This document shows positions 1 to 10,485 of a DNA stretch of 64,000 nt, piece by piece. How positions within the stretch are numbered: position 1 is the stretch's first letter; each line of letters starts with the position of its first letter. The position numbers and the translations under genes are program-made. This DNA comes from Symsagittifera roscoffensis (Eukaryota; Xenacoelomorpha; Acoela; Convolutidae): NCBI RefSeq assembly GCF_963678635.1, contig NC_087062.1, forward strand, positions 47,040,583 to 47,104,582, read 5' to 3'. The notes below the pieces were generated by a model. The model made no database searches. It saw only the letters and a program-made list of their open reading frames with translations, and was not told the DNA's origin.

Positions 1-1083
1 TCAAGAAATTTCTCTCTTATAGGTTCCGCCTAACTTTTTCCGCAAATCTGGTCCTTTCGACCTAAAAATTGTTGATCCGAACTCAGAAGGCCTATACTCT
101 TCTAGTTCAATGCAAAAGACCCGATCTAAAACGCTTTAGTTGAAAAAATTTGCAAAAAAACTATGCTACCTGTACCCCTCCGGATTGATGAATCCACCAA
201 ATCAAACACGTTAAGTTCGATTTCTCTGCAACCCGGAAGGCTTTCGGGTAGCGGGTTTTAAAACTTGTCGATTCACTAGTGAAAGTTGCCCGAACAACTA
301 TTTTTACTGTTCTAACTCAAAAATTTCAAAAAATTTTCTGAATTTTTATTGTTTCGGTTTCTCAAAATCACGAAATTTCGGTTTTCGGTACCAAAATAGT
401 TCCAACCACTTTCGAACTAAACTTAACCGGTTCTATCTATTATGGTAGTGCAGTTACGATCTAACACGCTAACTTAGCGCTTTTTTCCGTTTCGAAAAAT
501 ATCGATATTTCAAAAATCGCGACTTGTGGGGGGATCAAAATATCGCTATTTTGACCCTAAAAACCGGTCTGTTTTCGTTGTTTTTCACTGAAAAACGATA
601 TAAGACTATTAATATAGGCTATATAAGTAATAATAATAGTAATACTATACCCCTCCGGGTTTGTTCAATATCCGAATTAAGGTGCTTAACTCGGATATTC
701 GCAGTTCGGTGAAGGGTCAATACAGTGCAGCACTGTCGAGCCCCCCACAGATTACTATTTTACTTTTTGTACCAAAAGGGATACAAAACTTGTTAACGAT
801 ACCCAACAGTCGATTGTTGTTGTCGTTGAGCGCCTTCTTGTTGCTCCTTGTACTGCTTGCCGGATCAGTCTTCTCCCAAGACCCTTCCGATTTGAGCGCA
901 AATCAGCTGACCCTTCCGGATTGAGCGCAATTTATCATTAACGTGCTTAAATGCTCAAATAACCCTACAGTACAAGCCTCGCAAACAGGCTACAAAATTG
1001 ATCGTAACGATCCTGACTGATATAAATGCCTGTAACAACAATATATCTATCAACAACAAACGGGGGGAGGGTCGGATCACATC
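1..1083. repeat. Retroelement-derived sequence, no gene recognised
   Basis: No convincing reading frame is present. A stretch near 175-255 (CTTCCGGATT... followed by CCGGAAGG) resembles 1965-2035, so this block shares sequence with the repeat units to its right. It lies on the internal side of the leftmost inverted LTR-like arm and is probably the decayed interior of a minus-strand LTR element. That assignment is inference. Confidence 0.4.
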
Positions 1084-1306
1084 TTGTCTGGGGGGATGAT
1101 TTCTACTGATTTTTTTTACTTTTTTTTTGTTTTTGGTTTTTTCGGTTATTTTTTTTATGTTTTTTGTTTTTCTTGGGTACTATACTACTTTTTGTTTGGT
1201 TTTATATATATCTTTAAGTGTTTTTGGTCACAAACCTCTCAGGGAACGAGGGAATGGCCGATCCCACCACCCTTCCTGGTTCGTGAATTTTCGGTCTTAA
1301 CTAAGT
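1084..1306 (-). repeat. Inverted copy of the LTR-element leader
   Basis: Read on the minus strand, this T-rich stretch matches 14823-15015. Shared landmarks include TACTATACTA, a GGTTTTTTCGGTTAT-like segment, a CACCCTTC block and a TTTTTGTTCGGTT-like stretch, in the same order. The pair forms inverted flanks around the array at 1307-14822. I interpret both as the internal leader just inside an LTR, one element pointing left and the other right. Identity is moderate, not recent. Confidence 0.5.
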
Positions 1307-1499
1307 TAAAAAGCTATTCACGGTAATCCGGAGGGCTTCCGCGCTCCGAACCACCCCTCCGCCCCGGCGGTTTAGGCCTAATAAGGGCGTTAATGTGAGC
1401 ATCCGCTCGGCGCGGAGTGCTCGTTAACGGTTCTGCCGGTCATGATGTTAAAAAGAATAACACCCAGGAGCGCCATAAAAACATCTATGTAACATTCGC

Positions 1500-1925
1500 C
1501 CGGAAGATACATATCGACGGAAAATAAAACTAAGTCCTAGGACGACTGGCTAACGTCTAAACAGAGCTTTACATGCTTTTCACCGTCTCTACCAAGCCAG
1601 TACTTTCGGTGGTCTTTTCTAACATCGGGTCGACAAAAAACGTAACTGCTTTCGGCTTCGGTCAAAACACTCAAATTAACTTAATTACATGCAGAAATAG
1701 TGAGCTCATGGCTGGGTCTCAGTATCCCCAGACCACGAGGTCACTCCTAAAAACAGGGCTACTACTTATTATATTACTATTGTTTTTGTTCAGTAGATAA
1801 AAATCATCATCTCCATCGAAGATGGATCAACCCTTTCCCCCAACTCCTAGCTTCTCATCCTTATCAAAATGAATCCAGTTGTTAATTAAATTCAACTCAG
1901 GACATGACAGGAAGCTAAAAGTTTA
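1500..1925 (-). mobile_element. LTR-like arm, minus orientation
   Basis: Its reverse complement matches 8650-8980 and 14490-14822. Shared blocks include CAGTATCC, ACGAGGTCACTCCTAAAAAC, CTATTGTTTTTGTTC and CAACTCCTAGCT. It also matches part of 25960-26070, including the CATCTCCAT...GATGG stretch and CTACTGAACAAAAACAAT. A repeated block present in both orientations next to gypsy-type coding sequence is most simply a long terminal repeat. The open frame at 1573-1800 is not treated as a gene, because its similarity to the other arms follows from the DNA match. Confidence 0.5.
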
Positions 1926-2468
1926 TATAAAAGGATAAAAGTCTCAGTTCCGAAACCCTTCCGGATTATTGAATCCACTGAATCAAGCTCGCTAATCTTG
2001 ACTTTTTCTTAATCCGGAAGGCTGTCCTCCACCCTTCACCGTTGTCTGCAACAGCCTTGCAACTATTGTAGCGACACAATAGTTGCAACTCGGAGTGTTC
2101 ACTGCTATTCCTGCAATCTGCTATTGTTTTTTATCACAGTTTTCGTACTTATCGTCCGCGCAACTAATGTTGTTGTGTTGTTTTCTAGCTTTTCTGCCAA
2201 AATGGCCGTTGCTGACGTTTCTCAGAAATGTTACGTAATCACTTCGAAAATTTAAAAATTAGCAATTTCCGAATCCTTTAACCTTCACGTTTTGTTCAAT
2301 CGTCCAAATAACGTTCTTAATTCTCAATAATCACCAATCCGGAAGGCTCGCTGCTAAAAATTCGAATTCCGCAGAGATTGCATTTTGGCCATTCTGGTCG
2401 AATGTCACAGTACCAACATTTGGACTTCTGATTAGATCAGCACACTGAATGCATTTTCGGATTTCTGA
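1926..2468. other. Non-coding spacer with a perfect hairpin
   Basis: No gene seen. It contains an 11-bp perfect inverted repeat, GCAACTATTGT at 2059-2069 and its complement at 2076-2086, with a 6-base loop. CCGGA-containing segments near 1970 and 2010 echo the sequence at 180-240. The same block recurs at 9600-10142. Confidence 0.5.
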
Positions 2469-2612
2469 TTAGCGACCATTAATGTAAAGCACAATGAAAA
2501 TTTTGTTAATTGCATTTGTGGATGATGTATTTACAAGATATTCAATCAGTTCATCAGCAATATTCACACTTCTTACAGGGTGATCATCAACCTCAATCAC
2601 AGTATCTGCCAT
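2469..2612 (-). CDS. Small 47-residue ORF behind a worm-type splice acceptor
   Basis: The ATG at 2612 follows directly after CATTTTCAG on the minus strand, an exact nematode 3' splice or trans-splice acceptor. The encoded 47 residues begin MADTVIEVDDHP and end in a TAA. I do not recognise a family. An in-frame start at 2790 lies upstream, but I could not join it to this frame with a good donor. The copy at 10143-10286 encodes the same residues. It may be a captured host exon, a tiny retroelement ORF or chance; the perfect acceptor is the only positive evidence. Confidence 0.3.
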   Translation of the reverse strand: MADTVIEVDDHPVRSVNIADELIEYLVNTSSTNAINKIFIVLYINGR

Positions 2613-2811
2613 CTGAAAATGGAAACGTAAAATACAAAAAAAATGAAAAAAAGTGGAAAACATGAAATGGAACGAAATGTAACGTCAAATATAAACAATA
2701 AAACTTTTTGAGATGACTGGAATTTTTCATTTGGATCGGATTGTTGCCAAAGTCCCTTCTAGAATTGGAATAGGAAATGGAATCGGCCAAAATGACTGAA
2801 ATTGGGGTTTT

Positions 2812-5800
2812 GAGAATTGGAATTGAAGTTGAGATTTGGTATTGGGGTTGGAGTTGAAACCCTGATCACTACAATTGCTCGCGAATCACAGACGATCTTC
2901 TACCGCAAATAAGTCTATTGTTCTTTCGTCTTCTACTATTCAAATAGTCAAATTGTCAAACAGCGTGCTCAATTTGATAATCATTGAACTCATGAGTTGA
3001 AGTTTGTGTTATTTCTGAAAGCAAAGGCGAATTCAACTCACAAAAAGAGTCTGATATTTTCAAGTTGAGTTTTATTTTGTCACATTTTGGAAAAGAAAAT
3101 CATGTAATTGTGAAACATTCAGACGTCTTGGTCTAAAAATCCCGATGCGACCCGACCCAGAACTTTTTTTGTTGAGTTCTACGCTCAGTTTGATTGCAAG
3201 AAGCTTCTAATCAAGTCTTACAAGCTGGAAACTTATGATTTTCCTGTTTATAATTCAAAACTGCTGTCTGCATCAGTGTAGATCACAAAGCGTAATTTCC
3301 TCAAACTGAGATCTGATGCATCAACAAGAGACAACATTCCGAAAAAAGAAAAGAAAATACCTAATCTGAAGTCACTTCGAAATGGTGTGGAAATTAACGC
3401 TCCTGAATTACTATCAGAGATGAAGTTGTGACTTATTAATTTTCAAAGTCTTATCGATATCTCCCAGTGTATCAAGGTTTTTAATTTTCTTTCTTCCAAC
3501 TCTGTCGACATACTCTTTTTTACTGATCATGGCTCTATAATGATATTACTTGCCATCAAGTTTTCCCATTTATTCATTTCGTTGTAGTTTCTCGCTGTGA
3601 CAGATTGAACAGTGTCCACGGTGGTGTTTTTATTGCATGTCGTAAAGGTTATTCTTTCAATCTCCTTCATTCCTACAGTTTTGCGACTTCAGTTGTTCAA
3701 TTGTCATCAAAATCAATCACATGATTTTGGTTTGATGTTTGATTTTAATCCTCCTCTCAGTTCCGACTATCGCGTTGAGTCATTTACACTTATCAACGCT
3801 GTTCAAAATCATCTTGATGACGTGCTCAAACACATCGGTCGCTGCCCATCAGACCAGACTGTGTTTGCTGTTCTAGGAGACTTCAATTTAGCTAACGTCT
3901 GTTGGAGTTCATACTATGCATCTTCTGAATATTCGATGAACATTTTGAGTGCGTTTGATTATCCCAATTTGTTTCAATTAGAGATTTTTGTGACTATTTT
4001 GTCTGATAAATATGTAGATCTTTTCTGGTCGAATGATCCACAGAGATTTGTTGTCTATCGTTCAGAGAAAACCTACTCTGATCATGATCCACTGTTCGCT
4101 CATTTGCATGTATCTGGCGATAATTGTTTTACACCTGATGTCTCAAAGCAATTTTATTCACTTCAAACTCTCAAAATATTTTCCTCTGCACTTTTGATTT
4201 TTCTATTAGAGCCGCACTTGATGACTCATGCCCTAAAAAGAGTAAAAGAAGACTACTCTTCTCATTCTAGTCATTTAGCCAATAAACTCAGAACTCTGCG
4301 ACGGAATTATGTTTTATTTCTGTCTTATATGACTCGGTAAGAGAAGGATTTCACCAATTCAGTTGCTTTAGATAAAGAGTTGCTTTTTCAGATCTTTTTT
4401 CTTTCCTCTCCTTCTTGCGCTTTTAAATTCTTGAAACAGTTCAAGAAGTCCCCAATCATTCCCAACGACCTTCATTGGGGCAGTAAGCACGCTATCTGTG
4501 ACGTGTCTATCAGTGAACTTTTCAACGAGTTCTTTGCTTCAGTTTTCCGAAAACCTGTGTCTGACTATACTGTGCCGACTGTTTCTCCTGGTTCTGATAT
4601 CAAACTATCGGAAGTCGATGCGTCTCCGTCGGTTGTCAGTTCATGTTTGCAATTGGTTAAAAACACCTGTTATGTCGACTATTTTCGTGCTTTTGTTCAT
4701 AAATGTTGTACGCCGTTACTTTCCCCTCTTGTAAATTTTCTTTTTCACACTATTATGAGCACCTGCGTCAAGCTTGCTGCCTGGAAACGTGCTTTTGTAT
4801 CTCCAATTCTGAATCTGAGTCTCCTAATGATATTACAAACTACAGACCTAGCAGTATCTCTTATACCCTTAGTTTATGTTTTGAGAAAATTCTCTTCAAT
4901 CATATTCATCCAAAGATTCGAAAACATTTGTCAAACTCTCAGCATGGATTCAGAGAACAACGATCAACTGTAACACAGTTGTTATCGTATCTTGATAAAT
5001 TGTGGCGCACTATTGATTTCAATGTTCCTTCTGCTGCTGTTTATTTTGACTCTGGTGAAGCCTTTGATTCTGTTCGCCATGATATCATTCTAAACAAGCT
5101 ATCAAGGTATCGTTTCGATCATGATTTCTGGTTACTTTTATGTGTATCTCTGTCGACAAAACCATTCACAGTGTGTTCGCACAAACGCGCACATTTCCAA
5201 TCCCTGTCCTGCTACCGGTGGCATTCCTCGAGGCAGACTCTTGTGGACGCTTTTTTTTCTTCCTTTTATCAACGATCTCCCAGAGTGTCTTGATGAAGTG
5301 TGCCACACTAGTGATTTCAACAGTTGTTATTTTTTCGCCGACAACTCGAAATTCTTTTCTAATGATATTACTTCTAATGATTTTACAGCATGATATTGAT
5401 TCCTTTACAAACTTGTGTACTGCACTGATTTATTGGTCAATCACGATAAGTGCAGTCTCATTGTTCTCAAAGACAATTTTCCTTGTCATGTGATGGCAAC
5501 AACCAGGATATAACTGCCTCATATGTAGTGGAAGAGATTATCTCTGATGACTTGAATTGGATGACACATCTCAATAAAAAGCTGTTATCATGTAACAAGT
5601 AACTTCATTTTATCAAATGCAATTTTCCTTTCACTGTCTCTCAATCGACAAAGCTCATGTTTGTTAACTTGTGTATCAAGAGTATCATTTTTTATGCATC
5701 CCCTGTTTGGCTTCCTTTATTCTGTTATATCCAAAAACTTGAAATTTTCAATCGAAAGTGTCTGAAATGGGTTATTGGTTCAATGGCCTAAAAAGACCAG

Positions 5801-6323
5801 TTTTATTTCTCACGAAAACTCTGTCTATCTGTTATCATCTTATACGCAACAATGTGTAACTGTTCTACAAAATGCTACATGGTCGTACAGAGCTGCCGTT
5901 TTCTGCGTGTTTTTTTTTTTAACTGACCAGCAGACGGAAATCCAGCATCCTCTGCACAATTCAAACAGCAAAGAAGTGGCAGACCGAGAAGTTCTTTTTT
6001 CATCGCGTGGAGAAATCCGTCAACTAATTGATCCGTCTTGTTGACATCTTCGCTCCCCATGAGTCTTTCAATAGAAGAGTCAATGAGTTTCTCTTGGAGA
6101 GAACTATGTCAACTTTTGATCAACTGAACTCTTGTTCATGGTTCTTGAAGTGCACCTGTTCAAACTGTCGATCTTGACTTTATTTTTTTGTTTTTATTTT
6201 TGCCTTAATTTATTAAGGGGAATTATTTCTTTCTTCTTCTTCTCCTTCTTTAGGATCTACCTGTACTTTCAGCCGGTATGTACTTCCGGGCGAATGCTAC
6301 AATGCTTTGAAAACTATGAAAAT
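2812..6323 (+). mobile_element. Non-LTR retrotransposon copy A (about 3.5 kb)
   Basis: The element starts in a GGAATTG-rich 5' stretch, carries endonuclease then reverse transcriptase coding, and ends after a pyrimidine-rich 3' region near GAAAACTATGAAAATG. Directly afterwards the same 5' stretch begins again (copy C), so the copies are head to tail, which defines both ends. Domain order (apurinic-type endonuclease, then RT, no LTR) matches CR1/Jockey-like non-LTR elements; the clade is not resolved. Several frameshifts and stops show the copy is dead. Confidence 0.75.
3420..5490 (+). pseudogene. Non-LTR endonuclease-reverse transcriptase, copy A
   Basis: The endonuclease part is open at 3612-4340 and shows a GDFN motif near residue 87 of that run and a SDHD motif near residue 158, the conserved Asn/Asp and Asp-His sites of exonuclease-endonuclease-phosphatase domains. 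RT follows in shifting frames: NEFFASVF (about 4525), NDITNYRPSSIS, a QHGFREQRS block, a GEAFDSVRHD block (motif A region) and GGIPRGRLL (motif B region). The catalytic box near 5336 reads ADN rather than the usual ADD. At least three frame changes separate these pieces. The C-terminal reading (MSTFDQLNS and on) ends near 6160. Confidence 0.8.
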
Positions 6324-8477
6324 GTTGAGAATTGGAATTGAAGTTGAGATTTGGTATTGGGGTTGGAATTGAAACCCTGGTCACTACAATTGCTCGCGAA
6401 TCCCAGACGATCTTCTACCGCAAATAAGTCTATTGTTCTTTCGTCTTCTACTATTCAAATAGTCAAATTGTCAAACAGCGTGCTAAATTTGATAATGATT
6501 GAACTCATGAGTTGAAGTTTGTGTTATTTCTGAAAGCAAAGGCGAATTCAACTCACAAAAAGAGTCTGATATTTTCAAGTTGAGTTTTATTTTGTCACAT
6601 TTTGGAAAAAAAAATCATGTAATTGTAAAACATTCAGACGTCTTGGTCTAAAAATCCCGATGCGACCCGACCCAGAACTTTTTTTGTTGAGTTCTACGCT
6701 CAGTTTGATTGCAAGAAGCTTCTAATCAAGTCTTACAAGCTGGAAACTTATGATTTTCCTGTTTATAATTCAAAACTGCTGTCTGCATCAGTGTAGATCA
6801 CAATTTCCTCAAACTGAGATCTGATGCATCAACAAGAGACAACATTCCGAAAAAAGAAAAGAAAATACTTAATCTGAAGTCACTTCGAAATGGTGTGGAA
6901 ATTACCGCTCCTGAATTACTATCAGAGATGAAGTTGTGACTTATTAATTTTCAAAGTCTTATCGATATCTCCCAGCGTATCAAGGTTTTTAATTTTCTTT
7001 CTTCCAACTCTGTCGACATACTCTTTTTTACTGATCATGGCTCTATAATGATATTACTTGCCATCAAGTTTTCCCATTTATTCATTTCGTTGTAGTTTCT
7101 CGCTGTGACAGATTGAACAGTGTCCACGGTGGTATTTTTTATTGCATGTCGTAAAGATTATTCTTTCAATCCCCTTCATTCCTACAGTTTTGCGACTTCA
7201 GTTATTCAATTGTCATCAAAATCAATCACATGATTTTGGTTTGATGTTTGATTATAATCCTCCTCTCAGTTCCGACTATCGCGTTGAGTCATTTACACTT
7301 ATCAACGCTGTTCAAAATCATCTTGATGACGTGCTCAAACACATCGGTCGCTGCCCATCAGACCAGACTGTGTTTGCTGTTCTAGGAGACTTCAATTTAG
7401 CTAACGTCTGTTGGAGTTCATACTATGCATCTTCTGAATATTCGATGAACATTTTGAGCGCGTTTGATTATCCCAATTTGTTTCAATTAGAGATTTTTGT
7501 GACTATTTTGTCTGATAAATATGTAGATCTTTTCTGGTCGAATGATCCACAGAGATTTGTTGTCTATCGTTCAGAGAAAACCTACTCTGATCATGATCCA
7601 CTTTTTGCTCATTTGAATGTATCTGGCGATAATTGTTTTACACCTGATGTCTCAAAGCAATTTTATTCACTTCAAACTCTCAAAATAATTTCCTCTCCAC
7701 TTTTGATTTTTCTATTAGAGCCGCACTTGATGACTCCTGCCCTAAAAAGAGTAAAAGAAGACTACTCTTCTCATTCTAGTCATTTAGCCAATAAACTCAG
7801 AACTCTGCGACGGAATTATGTTTTAATTCTGTCTTATATGACTCGGTAAGAGAAGGATTTCACCAATTCAGTTGTTTTAGATAAAGAGTTGCTTTTTCAG
7901 ATCTTTTTTTTTCCTCTCCTTCTTGCGGTTTTAAATTCTTGAAACAGTTCAAGAAGTCCCCAATCATTCCCAACAACCTTCATTGGGGCAGTAAGCACGC
8001 TATCTGTGACGTGTCTATCAGTGAACTTTTCAACGAATTCTTTGTTTCCGTTTTCCGAAAACCTGTGTCTGACTATACTGTGCCGACTGTTTCTCCTGGT
8101 TCTGATATCAAACTATCGGAAGTCGATGCGTCTCCGTCGGTTGTCAGTTCATGTTTGCAATTGGTTAAAAACACCTGTTATGTCGACTATTTTCCTGCTT
8201 TTGTTCATAAATGTTGTACGCCGTTACTTTCCCCTCTTGTAAGTTTTCTTTTTCACACTATTATGAGCACCTGCGTCTAGCTTGCTGCCTGGAAACGTGC
8301 TTTTGTATCTCCAATTCTGAATCTGAGTCTCCTAATGATATTACAAACTACAGACCTAGCAGTATCTCTTATCCCCTTAATTAATGTTTTGAGAAAATTC
8401 TCTTCAATCATATTTATCCAAAGATTCGAAAACATTTGTCAAACTCTCAGCATGGTTTCAGAGAACAACGATCAATC
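6324..8477 (+). mobile_element. Non-LTR copy C, truncated by an LTR-like sequence
   Basis: It repeats 2812-4970 with scattered substitutions and short indels, beginning with the same GAGAATTGGAATTGAAG start. At 8477, after GAGAACAACGATCAA, the RT sequence stops and LTR-like sequence (TCGCTACTGTGCTGAC) begins. The same fusion occurs at 14319. Copy A continues with RT sequence at that point, so C lost its 3' part through the LTR element's arrival or later recombination. Confidence 0.75.
7142..8277 (+). pseudogene. Non-LTR endonuclease and N-terminal RT, copy C
   Basis: The endonuclease run is open to 7849 and keeps the GDFN and SDHD motifs. The RT N-terminal run at 7939-8277 keeps NEFFVSVF but ends in a TAG where copy A continues. 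Protein-level differences from copy A are few, mostly single substitutions. No catalytic RT palm is present, so this copy cannot be autonomous. Confidence 0.75.
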
Positions 8478-8980
8478 GCTACTGTGCTGACTTTATCAAT
8501 CGGGAGAGCTGAGAGCCGAGATTTCATCCCTTTCCGGTGCTGGAAAAAGGGCTTATTTTGTGAAGACGACAAAACCGGAAGGATCATGGGAAAAGACTGA
8601 AAATTGTTTTTAAAAAACCTTTAGCTTCCCGAAATGTCTTGAACTGAATTTAATCAACACCCAACTCATTTTTCAGAACATGAGTAGCTAGGAGTTGAGG
8701 GAAAAGGTTGGTTTTACCGAACAAAAACAATAGTAAACTGATAATTAAGTAGCGACCCGGTTTTTAGGAGTGACCTCGTGGCCTGAGGATACTGAGACCC
8801 GGCTGTGAGCTCACTATTTTTGCACATAACTAAGTTAATTTGCGCGGTTTGGCCGATAGCCTTTAAGTTGTAACGACTTTGTGGACCCGGTGATAAGGGA
8901 CCACACATTGAACTGGCTTTGGCGTCAAAGCATGGAAGCTAGCCAGTCGTTTTAGAACCTAGCTTTGTTTTTCGTCTGGA
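8478..8980 (+). mobile_element. LTR-like arm, plus orientation
   Basis: It begins TCGCTACTGTGCTGACTTT after the broken RT and matches 14320-14822 almost exactly. Its first part also matches 25766-26070, and its later part matches the reverse complement of 1500-1925. This places copies of one LTR family in both orientations around the non-LTR copies. A TG...CA boundary could not be fixed with confidence. Confidence 0.55.
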
Positions 8981-9173
8981 TAAAAAGCTATTCACGGTAA
9001 TCCAGAGGGCTTCCGCGCTCCGAACCACCCCTCCGCCCCGGCGGTTTAGGCCTAATAAGGGCGTTAATGTGAGCATCCGCTCGGCGCGGAGTGCTCGTTA
9101 ACGGTTCTGCCGGTCATGATGTTAAAAAGAATAACACCCAGGAGCGCCATAAAAACATCTATGTAACATTCGC

Positions 9174-9599
9174 CCGGAAGATACATATCGACGGAAAATA
9201 AAACTAAGTCCTAGGACGACTGGCTAACGTCTAAACAGAGCTTTACATGCTTTTCACCGTCTCTACCAAGCCAGTACTTTCGGTGGTCTTTTCTAACATC
9301 GGGTCGACAAAAAACGTAACTGCTTTCGGCTTCGGTCAAAACACTCAAATTAACTTAATTACATGCAGAAATAGTGAACTCATGGCTGGGTCTCAGTATC
9401 CCCAGACCACGAGGTCACTCCTAAAAACAGGGCTACTACTTATTATATTACTATTGTTTTTGTTCAGTAGATAAAAATCATCATCTCCATCGAAGATGGA
9501 TCAACCCTTTCCCCCAACTCCTAGCTTCTCATCCTTATCAAAATGAATCCAGTTGTTAATTAAATTCAACTCAGGACATGACAGGAAGCTAAAAGTTTA
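9174..9599 (-). mobile_element. LTR-like arm, minus orientation (R2 copy)
   Basis: Near-identical duplicate of the arm at 1500-1925, carried along with the R1-to-R2 duplication. It is followed by the duplicated spacer, with its hairpin at 9733-9760. Confidence 0.55.
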
Positions 9600-10142
9600 T
9601 ATAAAAGGATAAAAGTCTCAGTTCCGAAACCCTTCCGGATTATTGAATCCACTGAATCAAGCTCGCTAATCTTGACTTTTTCTTAATCCGGAAGGCTGTC
9701 CTCCACCCTTCACCGTTGTCTGCAACAGCCTTGCAACTATTGTAGCGACACAATAGTTGCAACTCGGAGTGTTCACTGCTATTCCTGCAATCTGCTATTG
9801 TTTTTTCTCACAGTTTTCGTACTTATCGTCCGCGCAACTAATGTTGTTGTGTTGTTTTCTAGCTTTTCTGCCAAAATGGCCGTTGCTGACGTTTCTCAGA
9901 AATGTTACGTAATCACTTCGAAAATTTAAAAATTAGCAATTTCCGAATCCTTTAACCTTCACGTTTTGTTCAATGGTCCAAATAACGTTCTTAATTCTCA
10001 ATAATCACCAATCCGGAAGGCTCGCTGCTAAAAATTCGAATTCCGCAGAGATTGCATTTGGGCCATTCTGGTCGAATGTCACAGTACCAACATTTGGACT
10101 TCTGATTAGATCAGCACACTGAATGCATTTTCGGATTTCTGA

Positions 10143-10286
10143 TTAGCGACCATTAATGTAAAGCACAATGAAAATTTTGTTAATTGCATTTGTGGATGAT
10201 GTATTTACAAGATATTCAATCAGTTCATCAGCAATATTCACACTTCTTACAGGGTGATCATCAACCTCAATCACAGTATCTGCCAT
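10143..10286 (-). CDS. Small 47-residue ORF, R2 copy
   Basis: Same residues and same TTTTCAG-ATG context as the ORF ending at 2469. The intact frame in both units is uninformative about selection because the duplication is young. Confidence 0.3.
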   Translation of the reverse strand: MADTVIEVDDHPVRSVNIADELIEYLVNTSSTNAINKIFIVLYINGR

Positions 10287-10485
10287 CTGAAAATGGAAAC
10301 GTAAAATACAAAAAAAAATGAAAAAAAGTGGAAAACATGAAATGGAACGAAATGTAACGTCAAATATAAACAATAAAACTTTTTGAGATGACTGGAATTT
10401 TTCATTTGGATCGGATTGTTGCCAAAGTCCCTTCTAGAATTGGAATAGGAACTGGAATCGGCCAAAATGACTGAAATTGGGGTTT

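Larger units (their letters stand above)
1307..8980. repeat. Array unit R1 (7.67 kb), first copy of a direct repeat
   Basis: The stretch beginning TAAAAAGCTATTCACGG recurs at 8981 with an offset of 7674, and the match continues through LTR-like sequence, the small minus-strand ORF and non-LTR copy A. The unit contains, in order, a minus-oriented LTR-like arm, about 1 kb of non-coding sequence, non-LTR copy A (2812-6323), non-LTR copy C (6324-8477) and a plus-oriented LTR-like arm. Few substitutions separate it from R2, so the duplication is much younger than the insertions inside it. Confidence 0.8.

Noticed and set aside
524-924. Plus-strand frames near the left edge
   Set aside because: Low-complexity hydrophobic reading in repeat-derived DNA, with no domain and no conserved copy.
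1573-1800. Open frame with hydrophobic end in the LTR-like arm (also 9247-9474, and 8714-8908 on minus)
   Set aside because: Similarity between arms is explained by the DNA repeat; no start context or domain.
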